NCBI GenBank assembly: GCA_946480655.1 | Contig: CAMLKN010000001.1 | Location: 1-43,758 of the forward strand | Direction: 5' to 3' | DNA from: an uncultured Devosia sp. | GTDB taxonomy: Bacteria; Pseudomonadota; Alphaproteobacteria; Rhizobiales; Devosiaceae | DNA length: 43,758 nucleotides | Shown here: piece by piece, positions 16,991-25,610 of the stretch | Numbering within the stretch: position 1 is the stretch's first letter | Layout: every line of letters starts with the position of its first letter | Position numbers and translations under genes: made by a program | The notes under the pieces: model-generated | What the model saw: only the letters and a program-made list of their open reading frames with translations | Told to the model about the DNA's origin: nothing | Databases searched by the model: none

Positions 16991-18159
16991 CCCGCGCGGC
17001 GGACGCCGATCTTGGCCAAGGCCTCGATGGCCTGTTCGACCACTGGATTGTGGGCCGGCGACATGGCTGCGGTGCGCTTGCTCGGCTGCGTGAAGGGCTG
17101 ATGCTGTGGCTTGCTGAGCTCGAGCAGGTTCACCTCGCCGCGCCAGGCGCTCATGAGATAGGCCATGGATTCGGACGAGACAGCCCCAAACAGGGTGGCG
17201 AAATCGGCCAGCGCCCGGGAGCGCTCGCTGTCGTGGCTGGTGGCGTGGATCAGCACCTTGAGCCCGTCATAGGCCGTGGCGCCAAAGGCGCGCAGGATGA
17301 CGAAGAGTGAGGCGCCGGTAACGTCATGAGCGATCTGGCCGCAGCGCACTTCATCAAGGCCGGTGATCTGGGCGAGAAGGCGCGTGACCTCAGGCCGGCG
17401 ATTCTCGGAAAAAAGCTTCATCAGCGCCTTGGTCAGTTCGCCGCTAGCGACGGAAAGCTGCTCAATTGTGCGCGAGATCGGCGCAGCCGGCGTGGTGCGG
17501 TTGGCAAAGGCCTGGATGACCTTGACGCGATGGGCGTCGGAGAGGTCGAAAAAGGCGGGGGCCAGAAGCGCGGCGTCGAAATCTTCGCGGCGGCCGAGAG
17601 CCTCGGCAACAAGGTGGTCCATCTGCGCGGAGCGGGCCAGGGCACTGAGATAGGCGCCGCGCGGGGTGATATGGGCGTTGGCGGCAAGGGCCCGATAGAC
17701 CTTGCGTGAATTCATCTGGAAGAGCTTGGCGAGGACCACATTCGAGAGATCGGCGCGGCTGGCCAGTGTGGCGCAGGCTGGCACGTCATAGCGCGCGATA
17801 ATGTCGAGCATGGTCTGGTCGGAAAGATCGGCAGCGCCTTCGAGGAAGGGGATGAGGTCTTCCCCGATATTCTCGACGACCAGCCGTTCGAGCGCTGGCG
17901 ACAGGAGTTCGGCGCGGCCCAGGATAGCTGCCCCCTTGGCGCGGGCCTGCGGGCCGGCAGTGGGAAAGAGCCGGGCGGCCAGCGCTTCGAATTGTTCCAT
18001 TTCGGGAACCGTCGGCTTGCCGCGCCGCGTATAAGCGTCGCAGGCGGCGATGAGCAGGGTATTGGTGCGATCCACACCACCCGTTTCGATCAGCAGCTGA
18101 AAGGTCTCGTAGGGCTGAAATCCAAGCATTTCCGGCGGAACCATCGACTCGTTCTGCAT
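16987..18159 (-). CDS. DUF2336 domain protein
   Basis: A protein of about 390 residues, almost wholly alpha-helical, matching the alphaproteobacterial DUF2336 family (PF10098). Repeating helical pairs resemble HEAT-like repeats, for example LSDQTMLDIIARYDVPACATLASRADLSN in the middle. The frame is open to a TTG at 18192; ATG at 18159 or 18144 is likelier as start, but no strong ribosome site decides. A near-match CtrA box lies about 40 bases upstream. The function is unknown. Confidence 0.8.
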   Translation of the reverse strand: MQNESMVPPEMLGFQPYETFQLLIETGGVDRTNTLLIAACDAYTRRGKPTVPEMEQFEALAARLFPTAGPQARAKGAAILGRAELLSPALERLVVENIGEDLIPFLEGAADLSDQTMLDIIARYDVPACATLASRADLSNVVLAKLFQMNSRKVYRALAANAHITPRGAYLSALARSAQMDHLVAEALGRREDFDAALLAPAFFDLSDAHRVKVIQAFANRTTPAAPISRTIEQLSVASGELTKALMKLFSENRRPEVTRLLAQITGLDEVRCGQIAHDVTGASLFVILRAFGATAYDGLKVLIHATSHDSERSRALADFATLFGAVSSESMAYLMSAWRGEVNLLELSKPQHQPFTQPSKRTAAMSPAHNPVVEQAIEALAKIGVRRAG

Positions 18160-18196
18160 CGAATTTGATGCGAGTTCGACTCTTGACGGCAATTCG

Positions 18197-18212
18197 TTAG
18201 CAGACTGTTAAC
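18197..18212. promoter_or_regulatory. Near-match CtrA box upstream of the DUF2336 gene
   Basis: TTAG at 18197-18200, seven bases, then TTAAC at 18208-18212: one mismatch to TTAA-N7-TTAAC. It is 38 bases upstream of the likely ATG at 18159 on the minus strand. Confidence 0.4.
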
Positions 18213-18421
18213 CTTGACGATCTCTTAATGGATATCAGCGCGAGGGGCGTCGCGCCGGGACGAAGTTACTCAACTCGCTGCCCCCACTAGGGACGGGGGA
18301 GCGGCGCAATTGGAGGTTGGCTTGGGTAAGCTACTAAAGTTCGAAGGGCGGAAGGATTCCGCCAGCGCTGGAAGGCAAGTGTCCGGCGACGCCCAGATCC
18401 TGATTTTCACCGGGGTGCGTT

Positions 18422-19294
18422 ATGAACGCGGGACGCCGCTGCCACCAAACAATCACACGCATACGGGGCGTAAGCGCAAGCGTGTCTAGGCGGCTCGGGC
18501 CGATAGGCCTCGTTGCCGTCACGGTTCTGCTGGCCGGCTGCGTGGCGCGACCCGTGGGCGATTTCGGCCGGGCGCAACCGAGCGTGTTGCATGACACGGT
18601 CATGCCCTATGCCGGCAGGCTGATCGCCACCAATCGCAAGGAGCCGGTGTCCAACCTCAACCAGACCGACCAGGAACGCGAGATGCATGACCGCACCTGG
18701 CGCTTCCTGATCGCCGCCCATAGCCGCGACTGGCTGTTTGATTCATCGGTCGAGCTGCAACGCACCCGCATCGGCCGGGCGCGCGATTTCACTTACACCA
18801 CCGAACGCTACTATACCTGGCTGCGCACGACGACTTACCAGTCCTCGACGACGCGCTACAACACGGTGGGCCGGCATATCCTGGCCGATCTCGACACCGT
18901 GCCCACAACGTTCCAGTCGATCTGCGCCGTCCTCGAAGTGGACCGGCAGCGGCGCGTGGCGCTGGCGGAACTTTCCGGCATCGAGCAGAGCGTCGCCGAC
19001 AATGTCGCGGCGCGGCGCACCGAGAACCAGTGGCATATCGACTGGTTCGTCCGCGCCCTCACCTATCGCTATGACAGCTATGCCTATGCGCTCGACCACC
19101 TGCTGGTGGAAACGCCGCATGAGCAGTCCATGGGCGTGGACGAGAACCTGCGGCGCCTGCGGCCGTGGGTAGACCGGGCCAATCGCGGCGACTTCTGCGT
19201 GGATGGGGCAGTGGGCGGCCATGGCAGCGGTGTCACCATACCGTCGCGCTTCCAGACCATGGTGATCGACGACGAGGTTGTGGTACGCAAATAG
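18422..19294 (+). CDS. Uncharacterised lipoprotein
   Basis: A 290-residue protein with a lipoprotein signal: a basic start, a hydrophobic stretch and the lipobox LLAGC with C40 as the lipidated cysteine. The mature part is rich in tyrosine, arginine and aspartate (RDFTYTTERYYTWLRTTTY, RALTYRYDSYAYALDHLL) and mostly helical, with two further cysteines (about 164 and 260). I do not recognise a known domain. The long leader before lipidation suggests that the true start could be a few codons downstream, but ATG at 18422 has a GGGGTG nearby. The adjacent chromate transporter begins 22 bases later. Confidence 0.7.
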   Translation: MNAGRRCHQTITRIRGVSASVSRRLGPIGLVAVTVLLAGCVARPVGDFGRAQPSVLHDTVMPYAGRLIATNRKEPVSNLNQTDQEREMHDRTWRFLIAAHSRDWLFDSSVELQRTRIGRARDFTYTTERYYTWLRTTTYQSSTTRYNTVGRHILADLDTVPTTFQSICAVLEVDRQRRVALAELSGIEQSVADNVAARRTENQWHIDWFVRALTYRYDSYAYALDHLLVETPHEQSMGVDENLRRLRPWVDRANRGDFCVDGAVGGHGSGVTIPSRFQTMVIDDEVVVRK

Positions 19295-19316
19295 GGCCTC
19301 TTGTCAGCAGGGTTCT

Positions 19317-20675
19317 ATGAACGACCAGACGCCACCGCCTCATCCCACTTTTGCCGAGGCGCTGCGCGTCTGGGCCAAGATCGGTTTCCTGTCCTTCGGT
19401 GGGCCGGCCGGCCAGATTGCCCTGATGCACAGGGAACTGGTGGAGGAGCGGCGCTGGATTTCCGAGGCGCGGTTCCTGCACGCCCTCAACTACTGCATGC
19501 TGCTGCCCGGTCCCGAGGCGCAGCAACTGGCCACCTATGTGGGCTGGCTGCTGCATGGCTGGCGCGGCGGAGTGGCCGCGGGCGTGCTCTTCGTGCTGCC
19601 CGGCTTCTTCGTGATCCTGGCGCTGGCCACCAGCTATGCCCTGTTCCAGCAGCTCGATTGGGTCGCGAGCATCTTTTTCGGGTTGAAGGCCGCTGTGCTG
19701 GCCATCGTGGTCGAAGCGCTGCTCCGGGTGGCCCGACGGGCGCTCAAGAACAGCCTCTCCTATGGCCTCGCCATCATTGCCTTCCTGTCGCTCTTTGCAT
19801 TCGGAGTGCCGTTTCCGCTGCTGGTGCTGGGGGCAGGGCTTGTGGGATACCTGGTGGCGAAACACCGGCCGGACCTGTTCGCCAGTGGCGGTCACAAGGC
19901 CAGTGCCAAGGCGCCGCAGGGCCCGGCGGTGATCGACCAGAACGTGTCGGAAGTTGATCCAAGCTGGCGGCGCGCGCTGATGGTAGCGGGCATATGGGGC
20001 AGCCTGTGGGTCGCGCCACTCGTGCCCCTGGTCCTGCTCTGGGGCTGGGATACGGCCTTCGTCACCATCATGACCTTCTTCTCGCAGATGGCGGTTGTGA
20101 CCTTCGGCGGCGCCTATGCCGTGCTCGCCTATGTGGCAAGCGAAGCCGTGGGCACTTATGGCTGGTTGCAACCGGGGGAAATGCTGGACGGGCTGGCGCT
20201 GGCCGAAACGACGCCGGGCCCGCTGGTGCTGGTGCTGAGCTTTGTCGGCTACCTGGCGGGCTTTCGTGATGCCTCGGGGCTGCCCTCTGTCTGGGGCGGG
20301 GTACTGGGCGCGACCCTCGCCACCTGGGTGACCTTCGTGCCCTGCTTCCTGTGGATCTTCCTTGGAGCCCCCTATATCGAGCGGCTGCGGTCCAACGTGG
20401 CCCTGGCTGGCGCCTTGGCGGCGATTACAGCGGCCGTGGTGGGCGTCATATTCAACCTTGCCCTGTGGTTTGGCCTGCATGTGCTGTTTCGCGAGGTCGG
20501 GCGCGTTCAGGCCGGGCCTCTGTTCATAGCCTGGCCGGACTGGGCGACCCTGGACTGGGCAGCAGTGGCGCTGACCGTCGTGGCGGCCCTGGTGCTCTTC
20601 GGCCTGCATTGGGGGGTGCTGCGCACCTTGGCCATTTGCGCCCTTGGCGGGCTGGTGCTGCAGGCGCTGCTTTAG
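19317..20675 (+). CDS. chrA: Chromate efflux transporter, two-domain ChrA type
   Basis: A 452-residue CHR-superfamily membrane protein with two homologous halves (PF02417 twice). The first carries FLSFGGPAGQIALMH and LLPGPEAQQLATYVGWLLHG; the second carries VTFGGAYAVLAYV and ETTPGPLVLVLSFVGYLAG. Characterised long ChrA proteins export chromate using the proton gradient. The frame opens 13 codons earlier, but ATG at 19317 with AGCAGGG upstream is the likely start. The stop overlaps the convergent ABC permease by four bases. Specificity is inferred from family only. Confidence 0.9.
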   Translation: MNDQTPPPHPTFAEALRVWAKIGFLSFGGPAGQIALMHRELVEERRWISEARFLHALNYCMLLPGPEAQQLATYVGWLLHGWRGGVAAGVLFVLPGFFVILALATSYALFQQLDWVASIFFGLKAAVLAIVVEALLRVARRALKNSLSYGLAIIAFLSLFAFGVPFPLLVLGAGLVGYLVAKHRPDLFASGGHKASAKAPQGPAVIDQNVSEVDPSWRRALMVAGIWGSLWVAPLVPLVLLWGWDTAFVTIMTFFSQMAVVTFGGAYAVLAYVASEAVGTYGWLQPGEMLDGLALAETTPGPLVLVLSFVGYLAGFRDASGLPSVWGGVLGATLATWVTFVPCFLWIFLGAPYIERLRSNVALAGALAAITAAVVGVIFNLALWFGLHVLFREVGRVQAGPLFIAWPDWATLDWAAVALTVVAALVLFGLHWGVLRTLAICALGGLVLQALL

Positions 20676-21379
20676 CGCGCCTGGCGCCGCAGATAGAGCC
20701 AAGCCGCGTGGGCCACGAGCAGCCCGAAGAAGACAAGTCCGCCGGTCGACCAGGCGTAGCCCCGCGCATCGTCTCCCGCGGTGAAGGCCCGGATGCCGTT
20801 GAGCGCCCAGCTTGCCGGCGTCAGCCAGAGTACCGGGCGGTACCAGGCGTCCTCGGGGATGAAGAGGCCGACCGTCGCAATGGCAACGTAGAGATTGAGG
20901 ATCTTGAACAGGCCCAGCGCCTGCACCTTGTCGCGCGATATGGCGGGGATGAGCAGGGTCACCCAGGACACGGCCAGCGACAGGGTGAGGATCGGCAGCA
21001 GCCACTGATGGAAGGGCAGGTCGATGGCGCGGGCCGAATAGATGAAGGCGAAAGCATAGACGAGCACGAAAGCCGTTGGCAGGGCGACTCTGGCCCAGAG
21101 CACGCCGATTGCTGAGGCAGGACTGACCAGCAGTGCCTGATTCACGCCGCTATCCATCTCGTCCACGATCAGCATGGCGAACAGATAGCCCATGCCGGGC
21201 ATATAGGTGATCAGTAGCAGGAGCTGCGTATTGTGCCACCACTCGGGATAGAGCCCCATATGGCGCAGGGTTGAGGCGGCGGCCGCCAGCACAAGCATCA
21301 TGACCACGACATTGACCATGATGCTATCGCGGGTGATCGAGACGATGTCGTGGCGGATGACGGCGAGGACGCGGTTCAT
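20672..21379 (-). CDS. ABC exporter permease (second subunit)
   Basis: A 235-residue ABC-2-type permease with six predicted helices and an N-terminal cytoplasmic stretch (MNRVLAVIRHDI) typical of drug-export permeases. AGGAG precedes the ATG. It is the last gene of an ATPase-permease-permease operon. The arrangement of two short permeases and one ATPase resembles the fluoroquinolone-export systems described in mycobacteria (Rv2686c-Rv2688c). That similarity is of layout and general sequence character; the substrate is unknown. Confidence 0.8.
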   Translation of the reverse strand: MNRVLAVIRHDIVSITRDSIMVNVVVMMLVLAAAASTLRHMGLYPEWWHNTQLLLLITYMPGMGYLFAMLIVDEMDSGVNQALLVSPASAIGVLWARVALPTAFVLVYAFAFIYSARAIDLPFHQWLLPILTLSLAVSWVTLLIPAISRDKVQALGLFKILNLYVAIATVGLFIPEDAWYRPVLWLTPASWALNGIRAFTAGDDARGYAWSTGGLVFFGLLVAHAAWLYLRRQAR

Positions 21380-21389
21380 GATGCGGCTC

Positions 21390-22115
21390 CTATTCCTCGA
21401 CCCGGCTGAGTTCTGAGGTGTAGGTGCTGATCGTCCAGCGATAGAAGACGAGGACCATCAGCGCCATATAGGCGAAGGCATAGATGATGTCGGCGGCACT
21501 GACGGCCGACGGATCGGCCGCCCAGAGCATGGCTCGCAGCATGGCGTGGCCGGGATTGATGGCGAAGAGCAGCCATTGCCAGAACCCGGTGACCACGCCG
21601 AAATGGGACAGGAGGGGCAGGAAGAGCACCACGGTGATCGGCATGGCGCGGGCGATGAAGTGATTCATCGAATTGGCCCCGGCGACGATCAGGAAGCCGC
21701 CCAGGACGCCGATTGCTCCGGTAAAGACCAGCACCAGCGTGAAGCGCAGGATCATGTCGATTGACGGCACCCAGAAGGCCACGGCCACGAGGAACAGGCT
21801 GCCCACAATGGCCAGCAGGGTGAGGGTAATGACCTTGGCAAGGATATAGTCGCGGACCGGTGCGGGTGAGACAGACAGCGCCGAAAGGGTGTTCTGGCTG
21901 CGCTCCATCAGCACGATGGACCCCACAAAACTCGCCCCGACAATGGCCGGATCGAAGAACAGGACCAGCGTGAAGATGGTGGGTGGCGCGTCGGGCGGCA
22001 GCAGCTTGAGGAAAATGGCGAAGGCCAGAGTGGTCAGCACGGTGAACAGATAGATGTTCTCGCGCGCCTGCAACTGGATATCCCAGAGGACCAGTCTCTT
22101 GAGGGTGGCGGTCAT
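21390..22115 (-). CDS. ABC exporter permease (first subunit)
   Basis: A 241-residue ABC-2-type permease with six hydrophobic segments. It has the cytoplasmic-loop stretch VLMERSQNTLSALSVSPAPVRDYILAK (read around residues 68-94), typical of ABC-2 export permeases. It starts within the ATPase stop codon (ATGA overlap) and ends 10 bases before the second permease. The two permeases probably form a heterodimer in the inner membrane. Confidence 0.83.
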   Translation of the reverse strand: MTATLKRLVLWDIQLQARENIYLFTVLTTLAFAIFLKLLPPDAPPTIFTLVLFFDPAIVGASFVGSIVLMERSQNTLSALSVSPAPVRDYILAKVITLTLLAIVGSLFLVAVAFWVPSIDMILRFTLVLVFTGAIGVLGGFLIVAGANSMNHFIARAMPITVVLFLPLLSHFGVVTGFWQWLLFAINPGHAMLRAMLWAADPSAVSAADIIYAFAYMALMVLVFYRWTISTYTSELSRVEE

Positions 22116-23008
22116 TGCACGGCCACCGGTTCGGCCTGGTCCAAGCGATGGCCGGTGACATTGGTGAAGACCTTGTCGAGACTGGCCTCCTGGGAATGGA
22201 TCCGCTCCACCGTGCCCGAGCGGAGCAGAGCCAGGAAGGCGGAGTCGTCGCCGAGCCCATCGAGTGGAAATTCAATGGTCTGAGCATCTGCCGTTCCAAC
22301 GGCGACCATGCGGCGTCCATGGGCTGACTTGAGAGCCTGCGGCGTGTCGAGAGCGGCAAAGCGACCATCGACCATGAAGGAGATACGGTCGCAGAGCTGG
22401 TCTACATCATTCATGTTGTGCGTGGTGAGCACCACGGTCTTGCCGGCGCGGGCAAGGTCGGCGATCAGCGACTTGACGATGCCGGCATTGACCGGGTCGA
22501 GGCCTGCCGTGGGTTCATCGAGAAAGATCAGCTCCGGATCGTGCTGGATGGCGCGGACGAAGTTGAGGCGCATGCGCATGCCCTTGGAGAAGGTCTCGAC
22601 CTTCTTGTCCGCATAGTCCTCGAGCCCGACCAGGGCCATCATCTCGCGCGGGTCGCGGCTGGGTCGGGCGTAGAGCGAAGCGAAGAAGCTCAGATTCTCC
22701 CGGGCGGTGAATTTGAGGTAGTGATTGGGCAGTTCGAAGCCGACGCCGATGCGCTCGAAATAGTCCGAGCCCCAGCTTTCCAGCGGCTTGCCCATGACTG
22801 AGACTCTGCCGCCGAAACTGCGCTGCTGGCGCGTGAGGACCTTCTGCGTCGTGCTCTTGCCGGCCCCGGAAGGGCCGAGCAGGCCGAAGATTTCGCCGCG
22901 CTGGACGGCAAAGCTGACACCATCGACGGCGGGGCGCGACTGGCCCTTATAGGCATAGGTGAGATCGGCGACCGAAATGATGTCGCCGTCCTTCGCGCTC
23001 GCGGCCAT
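22112..23008 (-). CDS. ABC exporter ATP-binding protein
   Basis: A 298-residue ABC ATPase. Walker A is GPSGAGKST (45-53), Walker B is LIFLDE ending at catalytic E165, and the switch histidine is H197 in TTHNM. The signature motif is FSKGM (140-144) instead of LSGGQ, a variant common in drug and multidrug exporter ATPases. The open frame continues far upstream, but ATG at 23006-23008 with AGGAG six bases before is clearly the start. The gene diverges from tetR across a short region holding a palindromic operator, so it is probably repressed by that regulator. Confidence 0.9.
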   Translation of the reverse strand: MAASAKDGDIISVADLTYAYKGQSRPAVDGVSFAVQRGEIFGLLGPSGAGKSTTQKVLTRQQRSFGGRVSVMGKPLESWGSDYFERIGVGFELPNHYLKFTARENLSFFASLYARPSRDPREMMALVGLEDYADKKVETFSKGMRMRLNFVRAIQHDPELIFLDEPTAGLDPVNAGIVKSLIADLARAGKTVVLTTHNMNDVDQLCDRISFMVDGRFAALDTPQALKSAHGRRMVAVGTADAQTIEFPLDGLGDDSAFLALLRSGTVERIHSQEASLDKVFTNVTGHRLDQAEPVAVQ

Positions 23009-23047
23009 TGCGGGCTCCTTGACTTGATCGTCGGAGCGCAGCATAAA

Positions 23048-23066
23048 CAGACCGACGGTCGGTTTG
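23048..23066. promoter_or_regulatory. Palindromic TetR-family operator
   Basis: The core ACCGAC-G-GTCGGT (23051-23063) is a perfect palindrome around one central base, and the outer bases extend it with one mismatch. It lies between the divergent ABC exporter operon and tetR, 40 bases before the ATPase start and 15 before the tetR start. Many TetR-family operators have this form and placement. Confidence 0.7.
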
Positions 23067-23080
23067 CAAGGAGAATTGAA

Positions 23081-23773
23081 TTGGCGCGGACCTATCTCAG
23101 TGCCGATGCACGGCGGGAGCAGATCCTGGATTGCGCGCAGCGGCTGTTCTTCACCAAGGGGTTCGAGGCCACGACCGTGGCAGACCTGATGCTGGCCGCA
23201 GGCGTCTCGAAGGGCGGGTTCTACCACCACTTTGCGGCCAAGGATGACGTGTTGGAGGCGCTGAGCGCGCGCATGGCCGAGTTGACTGTGGGCATCATCG
23301 AGGAGGTGATCGCCCGGCCCGGGCTCTCGGCCTTCGAGCAGCTCGATCAATGCCTGCGCGCCCTGCGGCGCTTCAAGAGGGATCAGGCCGACGGCATTCT
23401 GGCCGCGTTCGAAACCCTGCTGCGGCCCGAGAACATCGCCCTCTACGAACGCATCAACCGGGCCAATATCAAGACTGTGCTGCCCCTGTTCGAGGCCATC
23501 ATAGAGACGGGCCGGCAGGATGGCTGCTTCAACGTGCCGGATGCGCGGCTGGCCGCCGAGGCCATCCTGGGACTGGGCAGGATGTCCCATGACTTGGTCG
23601 CCAATGCCATCGCGGCCCGCGACACGGCCGATCGCGCAAAGGCAAATGCCGCGCTGGAACGGGGATTGAGCTTCCAGGGCATCATCATCGACCGCATTCT
23701 GGGCCTGCCCGACGGCAGCATCCAGTTCGTGGAGCCGGGGTTTGTCGATGCGCTGCTGCCGGTGGAGGCCTAG
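23081..23773 (+). CDS. TetR family transcriptional regulator
   Basis: A 230-residue TetR-type regulator. The N-terminal DNA-binding domain (PF00440) reads REQILDCAQRLFFTKGFEATTVADLM, then AAGVSKGGFYHHFAAKDDVLEAL with the recognition helix. The C-terminal ligand-binding part is helical. The start is probably TTG at 23081, since AAGGAGA lies six bases upstream; a longer frame to 23024 would run over the operator. It most likely represses the divergent ABC exporter and itself. The stop overlaps the convergent Nudix gene by four bases. Confidence 0.88.
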   Translation: MARTYLSADARREQILDCAQRLFFTKGFEATTVADLMLAAGVSKGGFYHHFAAKDDVLEALSARMAELTVGIIEEVIARPGLSAFEQLDQCLRALRRFKRDQADGILAAFETLLRPENIALYERINRANIKTVLPLFEAIIETGRQDGCFNVPDARLAAEAILGLGRMSHDLVANAIAARDTADRAKANAALERGLSFQGIIIDRILGLPDGSIQFVEPGFVDALLPVEA

Positions 23774-24348
23774 GCCAACGCAGCGACAGCCTTGAGCCGC
23801 TCCAATACCTTAGGGGCGAAGTCACCCAGCATGGCCACGTCCTGCCACTGGGCGGCATGGACTTCGTCGAGCTGCGCGACCAGAGGCAGGGCGGGGTCGG
23901 CAACGAAGAGATATTGCAGGTCGTGATGGATATGCTGCGGCTCGTTGCGGGAGGGCTTGCCCGGGACGTCATGGCTATCGATGACGAAGGGCAGGTCGGT
24001 GCCCGCGTGCCATGGATGCAGGGTGAGCCCGGACACGGCTGTTTCTTCTTCGGCCTCGCGGCGGGCAGAGAGGTGGAAGAAGGCGGATGGTTCGTAGTGA
24101 CCGCCCGGCTGGAGCCAGCGGCCAATGGTGACATGGTCGATGAGCAGGGTTCGCCTGTGGTCCGGAGAGAGGATGACAGCGCTGGTGGTCAGGTGCCCCG
24201 GAAAGGTGGTGCGCTGGTCGAGGCGATGACCCTCCCGCATCTGCCAGCGCAGCAGCGAGAGGTGTTCACGCGGCGTGGCGACTTCGCCGAGGTAGCGGGC
24301 CACGGCGGCGGCGAGGGCGGCGTCGAAGGCGTCCGGGGTCATGGTCAT
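23770..24348 (-). CDS. Nudix hydrolase, degenerate box
   Basis: A 192-residue Nudix-fold protein. The segment GHYEPSAFFHLSARREAEEE around residues 75-95 keeps the REUXEE metal-binding core. It lacks two consensus positions: the glutamate five after the glycine is alanine, and the glycine after EE is alanine. HIHHDLQYLFVAD further on is typical of Nudix proteins from this group. The frame is open upstream, but ATG at 24346-24348 with GAGCGAG ahead and 7 bases from the upstream stop is the likely start. The substrate is unknown. It is the last gene of the DUF1214-DUF1254-Nudix operon. Confidence 0.8.
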   Translation of the reverse strand: MTMTPDAFDAALAAAVARYLGEVATPREHLSLLRWQMREGHRLDQRTTFPGHLTTSAVILSPDHRRTLLIDHVTIGRWLQPGGHYEPSAFFHLSARREAEEETAVSGLTLHPWHAGTDLPFVIDSHDVPGKPSRNEPQHIHHDLQYLFVADPALPLVAQLDEVHAAQWQDVAMLGDFAPKVLERLKAVAALA

Positions 24349-24355
24349 ATCTCGC

Positions 24356-24907
24356 TCACCCGGCGCCTCGCGGCCCGCAGCTGATCTCGGCCAGTTCCTC
24401 TTCGAAGCGGGTGCGCATGGCTTGGTGCGGGGCCGAGAGGCGGACCAGGGCGAAGAGCTTGTCGGTGCGCGATTCGACGACCAGAAGGCCTTCGGCAATG
24501 TCGATCTGCTGCTGGGCAAGGAGACGCGTCTGCGCGGCGTTGAAGACGCCCAGCTCGACGGTCTGGCCGATGCCGTCGCGATTGGTGGTCGAATAGGTGA
24601 CGACCCCTGCTTCGTTGTAGAGCGCGATGGACCAGAAGGCGTCCGGCAGGACGCCGCTGAGATAGGCGGGGCCCTCGGAGAGATCGATCTGGCAGAGGCC
24701 ATAGCTGAGCTCGGGATCGAGCTGCAGCGGATTGGGCTCACCCGGCGCGACGGGCGGCAGGACGACGACGCGGTTCTTCGCGTCGAAGGCCGCGATCCGC
24801 GTCCAGGTGGTCTCCTCGGCCAGAAGCGGCAGGGCGAGGATGGTGGCGATGTGGATGATGCCGCCGAGCAGCAGCCCGCCGATGAACCACAGGAGGGTGC
24901 GGATCAT
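24356..24907 (-). CDS. DUF1254 family membrane-anchored protein
   Basis: A 183-residue protein with one N-terminal membrane helix (about 2-30, LLWFIGGLLLGGIIHIATILALPLL in shorter pieces) and a periplasmic domain. It is of the DUF1254-like type that in Hyphomicrobiales sits next to a DUF1214 partner. Typical segments are DAFWSIALYNEAGVVTYS and the ERTDKLFAL-like stretch ESRTDKLFALVRL. The start is ATG at 24905-24907, inside the stop codon of the DUF1214 gene (ATGA) and with GGAGG six to seven bases upstream. The function is unknown; the pair probably forms one periplasmic unit. Confidence 0.78.
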   Translation of the reverse strand: MIRTLLWFIGGLLLGGIIHIATILALPLLAEETTWTRIAAFDAKNRVVVLPPVAPGEPNPLQLDPELSYGLCQIDLSEGPAYLSGVLPDAFWSIALYNEAGVVTYSTTNRDGIGQTVELGVFNAAQTRLLAQQQIDIAEGLLVVESRTDKLFALVRLSAPHQAMRTRFEEELAEISCGPRGAG

Positions 24908-25479
24908 GCGCAATCCTCCATAGTGATGGAGGGCATAGTCATGTCTGCCGCTGCGAAGCTGGAGAGCGCCGTGGTGTCGTAGAGCGTCAGGACCAGGCTG
25001 AAGGAGCCGGTGCCGGCCAGTTCGAGCCAGGTCATGGGCCGCAGCCGCGTGCCGACATGCACGCGGATGGCGCCGTCGGTGGCGCGGATAACTTCGCTCG
25101 AGCGCAGGGCGGCGTCGGTACCGGGCGCGGCGAGATTGACCCAGTCGGCATCAACGGCGACCAGGGTCCAGAAGGTCGAGACGGGCACATGGCCGTCGAG
25201 GCGGTAGGAGCATGCGAGGTCGAGCGGCGCGCCGTCACTATCGGTCGTCGCGACGAAGCGCAGGCCTTCGCTGCGACCCAGTTGCAGGGCCGCCTCGCGG
25301 GTGATGTGGCCATTTGTATAGGGGTTGGGATTGGGCGAGCCGATATCGGGCCAGGCCGTCCAGGGCCCCAGCGAGACCGCGCCGAACAGGCGCCCGTCCG
25401 TGAGGGCATAATAGCTGAGGCCGAACCCCAGAGAGAGGGCCACGGCAATACTCATCAGCAGTCGCAGGACGAAACGCAC
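24904..25479 (-). CDS. DUF1214 domain protein
   Basis: A 191-residue protein with an N-terminal membrane helix or signal anchor (about 4-26) and a DUF1214 domain (PF06742). GSPNPNPYTNGHITREAAL, YRLDGHVPVSTFWTLVAVD and the C-terminal LELAGTGSFSLVLTLYDT are family hallmarks. The start is GTG at 25477-25479; an ATG eight codons in would shorten the basic start. It is the first gene of a three-gene operon with DUF1254 and Nudix genes. The biochemical role is not known. Confidence 0.82.
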   Translation of the reverse strand: MRFVLRLLMSIAVALSLGFGLSYYALTDGRLFGAVSLGPWTAWPDIGSPNPNPYTNGHITREAALQLGRSEGLRFVATTDSDGAPLDLACSYRLDGHVPVSTFWTLVAVDADWVNLAAPGTDAALRSSEVIRATDGAIRVHVGTRLRPMTWLELAGTGSFSLVLTLYDTTALSSFAAADMTMPSITMEDCA

Positions 25480-25610
25480 GGGTCAGCTTCTCTGCGATTG
25501 GGGCATGGGATGGCTGGACCGGCTGCGTTGCGGATAGGCTAGGCTTGTAGCAATGGCGAGGCCGGGGCGGAAGTGATTCTGCCGCAATTGATGTGAGCGC
25601 TGGAGGCAGG

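Noticed and set aside
19233..21005. A 590-codon minus-strand frame opposite chrA
   Set aside because: It is a shadow of the chromate transporter with low-complexity composition (H, Q, G, R) and no domain.
23009..23590. N-terminal extension of the ABC ATPase frame
   Set aside because: It runs antisense through tetR and its operator; the ATG at 23008 has an AGGAG site and the normal ATPase start.
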